A stretch of DNA of 64,000 nt from Acephala macrosclerotiorum. Taxonomy: Eukaryota; Ascomycota; Leotiomycetes; Helotiales; Mollisiaceae. The DNA lies in NCBI GenBank assembly GCA_014904845.1, contig MU119424.1, forward strand, positions 1 through 64,000. Reading direction: 5' to 3'. The translations under genes and the position numbers were made by a program. This document shows, in pieces, positions 28,016 to 37,905 of this stretch (position 1 is the first letter of the stretch; every line of letters starts with the position of its first letter). Under the pieces are notes generated by a model that was not told the origin of the DNA, ran no database searches, and was given only the letters and a program-made list of their open reading frames with translations.

Positions 28016-28121
28016 AAATCTCGTTTATCGGTACACGCGGCTTATATTATTATATCCGACTTTGAATAATGGCTGAAAAAATCAAGACGTCCGCGAGAAG
28101 CTTCTCTCTCAACTCCTCCTA

Positions 28122-28130
28122 TATATAAAA
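28122..28130 (+). promoter_or_regulatory. TATA-box-like element at the RIP-block edge
   Basis: TATATAAAA lies 32 bases upstream of an ATG at 28162 in a favourable context (aacaATG), at the point where sequence becomes normal. The plus-strand frame from 28162 runs 82 codons into the 3' end of the gasdermin-like gene on the other strand and matches no family. It may be the promoter of a gene whose body was lost, or a source of antisense transcript into the gasdermin gene. Confidence 0.35.
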
Positions 28131-28339
28131 AGGGCTCCGCCCCCTCTACATATTATCAACAATGCATGCTCATTTTATACCTTTTGACAGTTTCCTTGGT
28201 ACCAAACTTAGACGACTTCAAAACACTCTTCACTACCCAGTGTCACAATTTATTGGCGACAAGACCTCCAACAATATTCTATGCTTAGCATTGCTACTAT
28301 TTCTTTCGAGACTACACCGATGTACCGACATTTCGGTCT

Positions 28340-29182
28340 TCAAACTGAGAGATCAAAACGCCTCGAATGAACCTCTTCTTCTTCTTGAGGATCCAATTCC
28401 ATTCGTGTAATAACATCCTCTTCTTCATCGCTGCTAGAGTCGCTATCGCCGAAGGTCAGCTTTGACCGATTCATCAGGGGACCCTTCAGCATAGGACCCT
28501 TCACCTCTCTCCAGGAAGTCGTGAGCACGTGATATGCCACTGCAAAAATCTCTTCCTGAACCACACTCATTTGCAGTGTCTGGGTCGTCCCTTTGGATAC
28601 GGATGTGCTCGCATGGGGGTCAACCAGTCCTGCCGCATCGCCCACAATTGCGGAGATTGGAACAGCGAGCTTGAATCCGCCAGTGCGGCGTTGCCTTTGA
28701 CTCTGGGTCCAGATTGTTCCTGTAGTGGTGTAGAATCCTACAACGAAGTATGCTTTGCCAAATGTTGTTTTCCTAAGCAAAGCCCGCACTTCTGATGCAT
28801 AGTCCTCATTGGTCATCAATTTGTCGAAGATTTTCTCTGGGTTCTTCAAGGTATACCGTTTGACCGTCTGGCTCTGCATGGAAAGTCCCTCTTCGGTTCT
28901 CGAAGTCAGATCGATATTGAATAGAGAGGCGAGCCCCGCACGTGCTGCCCCTTCTCCGATGTTCTCGATGAAGTTCGTTCGATTCTCATACGTCAGAGGC
29001 TCTTGGAGAATAGTGGGATGAATATCCGATGTGTTGTGGGTTGGTTCGTCCTCGGAGAGAGGTTCTTCAGGAACGTATTTGTCCAATGGATAGAGCGGAT
29101 CTTTGACCACTCGACCCATCATTTTGCTGACTTCCGTCGATGGGCAAGTCTGCTCGAGAAAGTGGTATCTACCACCGACCAT
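28340..29182 (-). CDS. Fungal gasdermin-like pore-forming protein (HET-Q1/RCD-1 type), 280 aa
   Basis: A single exon on the minus strand. I start it at the ATG at 29182 because the N-terminus then reads as RYHFLEQ, GRVVKDPLYPLDKYVP, a typical opening for fungal gasdermin-like proteins; the longer open frame upstream has no ATG at its start. The middle has the hydrophobic strand pattern FGKAYFVVGFYTTTGTIWT and later EEIFAVAYHVLTTSW, which I read as pore-domain strands. The last ~45 residues are a very acidic Ser/Asp/Glu tail with Arg residues at its base and near its end, like the short C-terminal inhibitory tails removed in HET-Q1 activation. Family function (established): after proteolytic removal of the tail the N-terminal part inserts in the plasma membrane and kills the cell. 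Its neighbour, head to head 593 bases away, is a CHAT-protease gene, the expected activator. Assignment is by eye; a profile search would settle it. Confidence 0.8.
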   Translation of the reverse strand: MVGGRYHFLEQTCPSTEVSKMMGRVVKDPLYPLDKYVPEEPLSEDEPTHNTSDIHPTILQEPLTYENRTNFIENIGEGAARAGLASLFNIDLTSRTEEGLSMQSQTVKRYTLKNPEKIFDKLMTNEDYASEVRALLRKTTFGKAYFVVGFYTTTGTIWTQSQRQRRTGGFKLAVPISAIVGDAAGLVDPHASTSVSKGTTQTLQMSVVQEEIFAVAYHVLTTSWREVKGPMLKGPLMNRSKLTFGDSDSSSDEEEDVITRMELDPQEEEEVHSRRFDLSV

Positions 29183-29775
29183 CCTATGAATGCAGCTAAG
29201 ATTAGCCCGCGGCTTCCTCAATGCGGTCTCCGAGTATATACGTACGTATCGATAGAAGGTCTTTACCTTTTGCTGATTTATCTTTAGCATTGAACAGGAA
29301 CGGAAAGTCAAGAAAATTATTACGGGCTGCGGGTGGTTTAAAAATTAATTTGGCAAGTTATTGTAGTGGAGGCCTGCGAAGCGCATTCTGTGGCTGAGAT
29401 TGATTTGCCTGGAGCTGAAACTCAAATTGGCGTTTGCTACACAACTGCAATCGTGATTGAGGTAAATTGACGCTGAGGCTTGGATTCAATGCCTCGAAAC
29501 AAGACTAAATTTGGCTCCTGTAACACGGGACGGGAACCCTTACCGCTGGGGCTGAAAGCTGAACCTCCAAACGTGATAAGGCTTTCAGGGGGCTGCAGAC
29601 CCCGTATTTGCTTCTTCACGTTAACCTTTTTCCCTATCCAGAATCCTATCGCAACACATTATTTCAGAATCTCATACGCGCAACATTCATTTTCAAGTCT
29701 TAATTCAATGAATCACTACTGAGCAACGTCATTCCTTCTCGATTCGCTGGATAACGATCACTGTCTCAATTCATC
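29183..29775. promoter_or_regulatory. Shared divergent promoter region of the gasdermin and CHAT genes
   Basis: This 593-base stretch separates two start codons that point away from each other. No gene is visible; short frames occur on both strands without family resemblance. Such a head-to-head arrangement allows the executioner and its protease to be co-expressed. No clear TATA box or repeated operator stands out. Confidence 0.55.
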
Positions 29776-32700
29776 ATGGCCGCTTCTCGGCCAGAGCATT
29801 GCATCATTGCTATCCACAACTCAAAGTCACCAGTAAAAGATAGCAATGGCAGTCTTTTATGGTCAGTCAAAGTCGTATTTGAAGGGAAAATACGACGTCG
29901 ACAAGTCCACGATCCTGTAAGGATAATCGGTTCTTCATGCTCTGGCAGTCATCTCACAATTTCTCGCTTGATATGCTCCAATGCTCGCAGAGTTTGATGC
30001 AGAAATAATCTTTCTTTCGTCTTCTGGAACTTTAACAACACATCACTAATTTTGGGTCTCAGTGGAATGCAACTTTGAAAAAGGATTGCCGGTGGTATGT
30101 TGAGGATTTTGCTGCGAAGGAACCGTACGCCACAACTCGGGCGCGAAATACCTCGAATCATCTGAAGACATATGCTTCATGTTTACAACAAGACCTGAAG
30201 CTAGAGAAAATTATCGTAACCTTACCAAGAGGGACAACCGGAAGAAGAGCAATTGTCATTGAAGTGTATGACACTCGCAAGGTCGATAATATATATCAAC
30301 TCCACTGGGAGCTTCTTGAAAACCCCGAACTGTGGGAGAGAAAGAATGTGACAGTCCAGATTCGGAGGTCGGTTCAACCAGTAGAACACTACAGGGAAGG
30401 TCCCATGGACATCAAATTGTGGCAGCCAACTCCAGAAGCTCCACCGTCGTTCAATATCTTGCTCGTGGTCGCACGAGATACAACAGACAATAACGAGCTC
30501 GATCCAACATTTGCCTCAAAAATTCTCTCAGACCTCCAACAAACATCTCACATCCATGATTGTTCCACGAGGATTAACCTAGAAATCGTCAGGCCTGGGA
30601 CGGTAGACGCTCTAGAGGAGCACCTCCAGAGATCCAGACTGATGCGAGGGGACGAGTTTTTCCATCTGATTCACTTCGACCTACATGGTACAATAGATGC
30701 CAAAAAGCGCTCAGCATTCCTCAGATTCAACGAAAGGAAAAGAGATGGAACTGTTTCGGATGAGCTGATCAACGTGGAGCCTGAAAAACTCGGGGAAATT
30801 CTTAGTGATTATGGCATCACTATGGTCGTCCTCAACGCTTGCAAATCAGCGAACACAGACTATGGAGAGGATGGCAATGTTGCTAAGACACTGACCACTT
30901 GGGGAGTGAAAAACATTCTCGCCATGTCGTTCGAAGTCTTGGAGAGTAGTGCAAAGATTTTCCTGGCCTCCTTTTATCAGCACTTGATTTCTGAAGGGCA
31001 GGACTTTTCCGCCTCTGCATCTCTGGCAAGGGATGCGATTCGTCGTGATTCGGCCAGGACTTCCAGATTCAACTTCAGCCTTCCGATTGCGGACTGGTTT
31101 GTGCCTGTTGTTTATTGTTGTAGCTCTCCTATGCACATAACGTCCCAGAAAGGTCGTTGCGGATTAACCTCTGCACCCAGGGATGGCATCGTCCCTCATC
31201 CGGACAAGAATGCTCTCAAGGATGCATGCTTCTTCGGACGTGACTTCGATATTCTTCGATTCGAGAAAAGACTACTTTCTAAACCTCAGACCACCAGCAA
31301 TGATCCGAGCGTCCATAGAAGGAAGGAGGTGCCTGCTGTTTGGCTTTGTGGCCCTCCAGGCGTCGGGAAGTCCACCTTGCTTCAACAGATCTGCTCTCTT
31401 TGGAAAAGCACGTCATTTATAGAGGTCAGCCTCTACATTGATTTTGCGGCCCATCCTATGCGAAATATGGATGATGTGATCACGGAGCTTCTCGTTCAAT
31501 TACCGAGTCCTCCAGTAGGAGTTCAGTATTGCCATATGGAGACAGGAGAAGAGCTCGTTTTGAGACTCATCCGAGATCGCCGAGTCTGCTTCATACTTGA
31601 TGGTTTACATGTGGTAAATTGGGCCGGAAATGAAGGATATCGTCATTCTACCCTTTTATCTGAGATCAATTGCTTCCTCGAGAAGGTTGTCCAGGCACAA
31701 GAAGGTTCCACAAACAAAATGGGTTGTTGTTTCTTCATTTTCTCGGGTCGGTCGAATCATAAGCTCAGAAAATTGGACTACTGCGGAACTGCCACGGTTT
31801 TTGAATTGAGTGGTCTGCAACCTCGATCCTGCGAAGCCCTCTTGCAATCGATAATTCCGGCGGCAAAGCCCAGCCTCCATTACTATGAACTTTTCGCCAG
31901 TCTATTCCAAGGCATACCTGAGGCCCTGCTTCACTTTGGCAACTTAACTCGGATATCCGAATGTGCTGTACAAGAGATGTATGAGAAGCTTTTGTACGGC
32001 GATGTAGAGAACAGTCTAGATTCGAAAGCGAACGTTCGCCGACACCGACTTTTCCAAGAGTTGGAAGAAAGGTTTTTCACTCTTTCCGAGGAAGAATTTT
32101 CGGTGATACTTACGCTTGGCTGGTACTGGCACGAAGGTCCCGTCATAAAATCTCTCCATGACTCGTTACTTATATCGAGAGTCTGTAGCGATGACTTTGA
32201 ACTGGATAACGCTCTAGAACTCGTCTCAAACTGGGGCTACATCCGAATGAGCCGTACTCCAATTGGTCGCGAAAGAGACCCAATCATCAGTTGGATCCAT
32301 CCTCTATTCACAATCTACTGCAGAATGGTTGCCTGCGCCTTGTTTCGGTCCAAACCGGATCCCTCCACCACTAGTTGGCCATTGTTCTGGAAAGAAGTTG
32401 TCTATGACTTTGCTTGGCGTGCGACTTCCTGGATATTTCCCAAGACTAGACTGCGACTAGCTAGTCAATTACTTGCTTCCGCTCTTGGTGTGTGTCAGTA
32501 TAGATACTTCAATTCTCGCTACTACACCTTTGCAACCTGGTTTTTGAGCGACATAGACGCCACTTCCGATCGCGACCTTCCAGTTTTTACCGCCCCTACA
32601 AAAGTCTCAGACAGTTATGCAGTCCAAGCATGGGGCAGACGAGGTCTACCCAACATTTTGTTCGCGAGTAAGATCTGCCTTGGCCAAGGGCCAATTGCAG

Positions 32701-33770
32701 TCCCACTCAGTCGTTGGCCAATCTGCTCTATGTTATTCTATGTGCATGGCTTTCGGAAAGTCTGTTCCATCGCAGAAGTAACCGTCATGGCGAAGTGCTT
32801 CGAAGAATTATTATACAAGATTGAGATGCAGGAAGGAATGGCTCTTGACGGTGCAGAACTCCATTTCGCTCTCGGTCTTGCATGCGCTCTTGCGACTATC
32901 CACGGCAAATACCTTCCTTCGTTAGCCCGCGTACACCTGAAGTTCCTGGACTTTGGGATGAAGATGATCAAAATATCAGAATCTAGATATGGGCCTAAGC
33001 CAGATGTGCAGAAGGGGCTTTTGTTCAACCTCAAAGCAGAAGTTCTAATCAAGGACGGCAAGGAAGGAGAAGCACATGAAGCATGGCAGACCGGAATCAA
33101 ATACGGACGTAGTTCACTGAAGACTAACGTGGACAATTATGATAAGCTGCAACGCCAGGGCCTGATATACGATCCGGAAGAAGTAAGGGACACCCTTGGC
33201 TCGATGAATCAATTCTATGATAATCTTGAGAATTCTTGGGATATACTAGCCCAGCGCCTCCGCGGCGAGATAAATTTGACCACAAAATACCCCGAGGACT
33301 TGAAAAAGCTCGAGAAGCTCCACGGCGATATTTATGCCGACAATCCTGAACACCTGGTTCATAAATTGAGTAAAATCGACAAGAAATATGACGCCCTATA
33401 TCAGGTCTCTACGTCGGGACCAGGAGCAGGAAACAGCTGGTTAGCTATCGCCCACCATCAAGATTTCATGAGGGATGCTATCCGAAGACAAGATTTAGAT
33501 CAAGCTCGCACTCATCGAAACGCGATCGTGGACCTTCTTGAGGATGACCCAATATACGCCGCTATGACGAGACATCGACGCTCGGTGGGTGAAGTTTTTG
33601 GCCCCCTCCCTAAAGCTATGATGAGGAAGATTATGTTGCAGATGGTTCCGAGTGAAGGTGAATACGAGATAGAAATGAGGGAGCTTTTTCTGGAAGTGAT
33701 GGATGCAGATCTGTATGAAGCTCAATATGAGCGGGAGCTAGCAAATTTGGTTGTAGAAGACTTAGATTAG
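29776..33770 (+). CDS. CHAT-protease / P-loop NTPase (NLR-like) protein, 1282 aa, likely gasdermin activator
   Basis: Exons 29776..29916 and 30063..33770; the intron (29917..30062) opens GTAAGG and closes CTCAG after a CTAAT branch site and joins phase 0 to phase 0. N-terminal ~120 residues: strand-rich segment and the WYVEDF signature that often precedes fungal CHAT domains. CHAT protease: HFDLHG with His255 and VVLNACKSA with Cys307 as the catalytic pair of this caspase-like family. P-loop NTPase (NACHT/STAND type): GPPGVGKST at 477-485 and VCFILDG with Asp560. From about 700 the protein is helical with TPR-like stretches (near 930-1040) but without obvious WD40 or ankyrin repeats; it is the likely sensor. 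Known for the family: CHAT proteases cleave gasdermins in bacteria and are found beside gasdermin genes in fungi. The adjacent gasdermin supports that role here. Oddity: directly after the stop, another frame stays open to 33979 with an acidic sequence, so the C-terminus may be frameshifted. Confidence 0.9.
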
Positions 33771-34086
33771 AGGAAGAGTATCTCGGCCAGGTCTCCGATG
33801 GGGAACCGCTTGAAGAGTGTAACGATGACGAAGAGGAAGAGGTTGAGGAAACACTTGTGGCAGGACACCAAGTCGCGAGTACTGTTAGCAAATGTGTGGA
33901 ATTAGCCTCGGACAAGGAGTTCTACATTAACATTGTACTTGGGGCTTCGTTCAAGATGGGCCCTTGCTTCAGGACTTGACTGCCTCCGCCTGAAACCATC
34001 GCAAGCCTAATGACTGTCCATGCCTCGCAGACTATCGTAACTCTATCACTCTGCATCTAGAATATTCATAAATGTCTGAACGAAGT

Positions 34087-34581
34087 TCAAGTCTCTCTCT
34101 CCTTGATGAACTCTCCTAGCTCAGAAGTCGGCTTGGCCTCTTGCATAAGCAGAAATGCACCCTGAACAGATCCAAAACTATGCTTCAAACCCTCAGCAAT
34201 TTCAAGCTCGGTCAGCCTCGGATGGCCATTGTCTTCGGTCATCTTCGCCACATAGCAGTAGGAGATTTGACGTAGGCCATTGCGCCACTCTTCACACTTT
34301 CACAATACATGAACTGATATCTGGATCAATCTTGCAGCCGGTCTCCTCGAGGATTTTTCGAGCGAGTGCGACGGAGTGGTCTTCATCGGGTTCGATGCTG
34401 CCGCCGGGAGCTTGAAGTATTTTCCATTTTCGACGCGAATGATGGCAACTTGGTTGTTGAGTGGATTGAGGAGGATGGCACGCACGGTGAGGCGGTCGGT
34501 GTAGGTTATGGCGGGGTCTTTGGTGCCGATGACCTTCATGGTGGGCCTCGGGCTGGAATTCGAGTTCGGTGGTTGAGACAT
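34087..34581 (-). pseudogene. Nudix hydrolase pseudogene with two compensating frameshifts
   Basis: Start ATG at 34581 (MSQPPNSN) and stop at 34087 lie in the same frame and would give 164 residues, the usual size of small fungal Nudix proteins. The frame reads normally up to NGKYFKLP, then shifts at about 34408: the Nudix box (GSIEPDED, then RKILEETG) is only readable one frame over. Near 34290 it returns to the first frame (EEWRNGLRQISYCYV and on to the end). A one-base loss followed by a one-base gain explains this. In the original frame the shifted stretch meets a stop at 34300. The box also has Lys where Glu is expected in REXXEE. Family role: hydrolysis of nucleoside-diphosphate-linked compounds. 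Assembly errors at both places are possible but less likely. Confidence 0.75.
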
Positions 34582-35152
34582 GATGGGGTCACAGTTGAGT
34601 GTTCCAATTCTGTGAAAGGTGTCGTGGTTCAAACATACCCGCAGAGCTTTTGTTCGTGGTATATCGTTCCGATCTGCAATATCTTGGCAAGGTGGTGCGG
34701 CTGTGAAACGTTGTATCGACTGGGACAAGAACTGCAAGTCAAGGACGTTATATGAAGACCACATTTGAGTGAATGAAAAGACGACAGTTGCCTAATGTTC
34801 AAGATGTGGTCCCTGAGATATTTCTCGAGAAATTGTAGGAGCTACCTGCACGGGCGGAAGGCGTCATTGGCACTATCCTGCAGTGGAACAGAACCTGTGG
34901 TGCAACCACTCATACAAAATAAACAAACAATGTATCGGAAAGAAAGACTTGAACGCTGTAGAGTACACCAAATTTAAGGTTGCACAATGGCAAAAACGTA
35001 CTAAAACTTCGATACCTAGCCACATATCTAGCCTCGCTGGGGAGAAATACCACAGGCCTCGATACCAGCAGAGCTTCGACCAAAACCCGACCGTCATTCC
35101 AATGATATGGCTGTATGACTAAGTAGCGAACGGTTTTTCATTTTTTTCATTT
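34582..35152. other. Intergenic, nothing recognised
   Basis: Short overlapping frames occur on both strands at 34795-35122, but none has a plausible start context, splice structure or family resemblance. It probably holds the Nudix promoter and the 3' region of the fragment that ends at 35153. Confidence 0.5.
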
Positions 35153-35363
35153 TCAGGCACAGCTTGCATCCCCCTTAATAATCTGTCCTTGTGCGACCAA
35201 GTTGCCTCGCAGATCTACAAGGTCGGCCTGTCCATTTGGAGCTGTGCGAAACGAGTTGACAGATATCGATACTGTGGACGGTTGGCCATATTCAACACAA
35301 GTCTCGTTACTTGATGCGGAGATTTGGGAGGAAAGAGGAGTGATTTGCAGGCGAGTTATATCA
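35153..35363 (-). pseudogene. 3' exon fragment of an unidentified, possibly secreted protein
   Basis: After a good acceptor (ttttcag) at about 35364 the minus strand reads openly for about 70 codons, beginning DITRLQITPLSSQISASSNE, with two Cys residues (ETCVEYGQ and the C-terminal DASCA) and alternating hydrophobic/polar residues that suggest beta strands, ending in TGA at 35153. No 5' exon with a signal peptide could be found before the divergent F-box gene begins at 35544, so it may be a truncated remnant. Family not recognised. Confidence 0.35.
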
Positions 35364-35464
35364 TCTGAAAATTTGTGAAAGGTTTGAAGAGGTTTGAAGT
35401 CGCAAATTTCGGGACATCTAGGGGCAAGTCTCAGGCGCTAGATGCTGTAAGCGAGCGCTAATCA

Positions 35465-35481
35465 ACGTCGCCGCGTCCCCC
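35465..35481 (+). promoter_or_regulatory. CGCGTCYCCC promoter box of F-box copy A
   Basis: ACGTCGCCGCGTCCCCC lies about 65-80 bases upstream of the start codon. A closely related box occurs at similar distance upstream of copies B and C, which suggests it survived because it is used. Confidence 0.4.
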
Positions 35482-35543
35482 AAATCTAAACCGCGACTGT
35501 CTATTTATCAAATGGCCTATCGCCGTCAACTCCCTCCACATCG

Positions 35544-37594
35544 ATGTCTTCAACTACGAAAACTGGATCTGCGGTACTTCCATGGGTGTCGGGCCTGCCT
35601 CCCGAGGTCTGGAACCTCGTGGCAGAGTTGGCAAGTTCAATTCTGACCCCTCTGCGGTCAATTGCCTTGCTAATGAATAGCATTGATATAGGTACATAGT
35701 CGCGAGACTTTCCTACAGCTCATTCGAACATGCCGAGCTTTCCATGCGATATTTGTCCCAACTCTTCACCGAAAGCACATCCTCAGGTTAAGTCGAAAGC
35801 CTGCGAGAGATTGGCTTTCTTGGCCTACACCGAGCTTCCTACATCATGTCAGAGACTTTGAGGTTCATCTCGATAGCTTTGAAGATGAGGGAGTTGAGTA
35901 TGAGGGGAATATGAATAACCTCTACGCTATATTTGTCGTAAATGTCCTCGAAATGATGCCGAATCTACAATCCTTGGTGTATGATTACCATGGCTCTCTA
36001 ATTACTGTCTGTTAACCTTTTGGTTAGGTGGATTGATAGCTCATATGAGGATGGATTTACTCCAGCCTTGATTCTTCGAAATACCCAGCTTCAAAACAGA
36101 CTGAAGGACTCAGCATCCCTGAGAAATATGTCTATACAGTTTGGCAGTCAATACATTGCGGATGGCTTCGGTGCAGATAACCTCTGGACCCAGTTCCACG
36201 GCTTTCAGAACTTGACTTCGCTCGAACTATACCACTTCTACGGGGATCAGGATAAACTTGTTAAGGAGATATCTCGAATTTTGGCCTACAACCCGGGGCT
36301 AAAGAAACTGGGCCTTGGGGTAGCTCATGATGCTGACTGTGATGGAAACCCAGAGATGATAATAACCAACGACAGTTACGACTTTCTTGAGAAATTGTGC
36401 AATCGATATGCTTCCCGTCAAGGCACAGTTCCAATGAGTTTGCATACCTTAAGGCTGGGTCACGGCATGTTTCTCAACCACAAGAAAGCTGGCACTACTG
36501 GCAATTGGCTCAAGAAGCTTGTCAAGCTTGACGAGGTCCGCACTCTTCACATCTTCAATAGCATACTACTGGACATGGAGGAGGATGAGCCGACAGAGAC
36601 CGTGATTGATTGGACGGTCTTTGAAGACTGTAAATCGATCCGCCAGCTCTCGGTCTCGAGAATCTCATCTGATGTGATTGCATGGCTCCGGGCTGGTGGG
36701 AAGAGCGTTGAGGAGCTTTTTGTCGCGGATCATTACGGCATGTATGATAGTGAGGGAATGGACAGATTCAAAATATTGGATCTTCCTCAATTATCGATGC
36801 TATACGTTCGGGAAGTCTGGGTTGATAAAAGAACCGAGGACGATGACTGGGATGATACGGAATCAGATGCTTCAGACCCCAAGGAGGAGGAAGAAGCTGA
36901 TATACGAATGGGCCTCGATCCTTCTGAAAAGGAATCCTCGAAGCTAGACCCTAGCGTGATAACTGTTCTTGATCGGCTACCTGATGGCGGAGCGAACCTG
37001 ACACGCCTTGCGCTATGCATCACATTCGAGGACCAATGGGTATAAAAATCCTGCTTATTTCGTAGACTAAGCTAATAGTGATAGACATCATTTGCTAGCC
37101 ACTTGCCGAAGTTGAAGCACTTGGCACATCTAAGGCTCGATAGCAAAAGCATTCATAGTGGTCGCTTTCCACCCGTGCAGGCGTCAATATGGCCTGGAAT
37201 CGACAGAAACGTTGACATTGCCAAGAGATACGTCCAATTGGCAAGATCTTTGTGTTCCTCACTGCAATTTGCGCGAGTGGGAGAGTGGGCGTGGCAAATT
37301 ACCGTCCAATCTGGAGCAGACTTGACCGATGCAGGCTCCGACATCTATGAGTTGATAGAGCTTCGTCGGTTGGACTTCGATGAAATGATGTCGATCGAAC
37401 TCTTCTCGATACACACTTTTACGAACCAATCTGGTTTACTCGGTAAAGAGACCTGGCATGAGGAGATGTCAGAGGAAGAAAGTCATCGGATGGACTTGCA
37501 AATGGAAGAAATCGAAGCAGCGGTGAGGGAGGGGCGGCCTGTAAGAAGATTATTTGGCGAAGGCCCCGATATACCCATCCCAGACTTTCCGTAG
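35544..37594 (+). CDS. F-box/leucine-rich protein, tandem copy A, 627 aa
   Basis: Four exons: 35544..35626, 35700..35978, 36028..37039, 37085..37594; total length closes in frame. The N-terminus has an F-box-like stretch (SGLPPEVWNLVAE, then ETFLQLIRTCRAFHAIF) split by intron 1. Exon 3 carries leucine-rich pieces (FQNLTSLELYHFYG, KSIRQLSVSRI) and ends in an acidic linker before VLDRLPDGG. Family knowledge: the F-box binds Skp1 in an SCF ubiquitin ligase and the leucine-rich part selects the target. Its exon phases and sequence match copies B and C downstream, so the three arose by duplication. Odd: intron 1 uses a weak donor (GTTGGC), because the GT present in B and C at the expected place has become TT; splicing there may be poor. 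Overall frames are intact, so I call it a gene. Confidence 0.75.
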
Positions 37595-37807
37595 AATTCA
37601 ATAAGTAATGTCGTTGGAAGAATCCAAGTTTTTAAATCTCTGTGACTTTGCGGATGATTTTTGAAGTTTCAGACGTAAACATGGATACCTTCACGTTCAG
37701 CGTTCCGCGTTGCCGAATCTTAGCGCCTTCCACCCCTGGATCCCAGGCCCTGCGCGGTGACCTCAGCGCCTTCCCCCAGTGATGTCTCACTACTTGTATT
37801 GTCGATC

Positions 37808-37827
37808 ACGCGTTGAGCGCGTCTCCC
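37808..37827 (+). promoter_or_regulatory. ACGCGTTGAGCGCGTCTCCC promoter box of F-box copy B
   Basis: This 20-base element begins 98 bases before the start codon and matches the one before copy C at 18 of 20 positions. The ACGCGT core equals the MluI cell-cycle box recognised by MBF-type APSES factors in fungi; whether that factor acts here is inference. Confidence 0.5.
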
Positions 37828-37905
37828 CCTCTCAATTGTCCGTCTTCCAAATAAATAATTCAACGACTATCGATCACCACCACGACGTCGCCCTATATAC
37901 TCGAG

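Noticed and set aside
28162..28410. Plus-strand 82-codon frame after the TATA box
   Set aside because: No family resemblance and antisense overlap with the gasdermin 3' end; reported as a promoter observation only.
29183..29311. Upstream in-frame extension of the gasdermin frame (43 codons)
   Set aside because: It starts with TTG, its sequence is basic and unlike the family start, and possible introns through it do not keep frame. The ATG at 29182 gives a family-like N-terminus.
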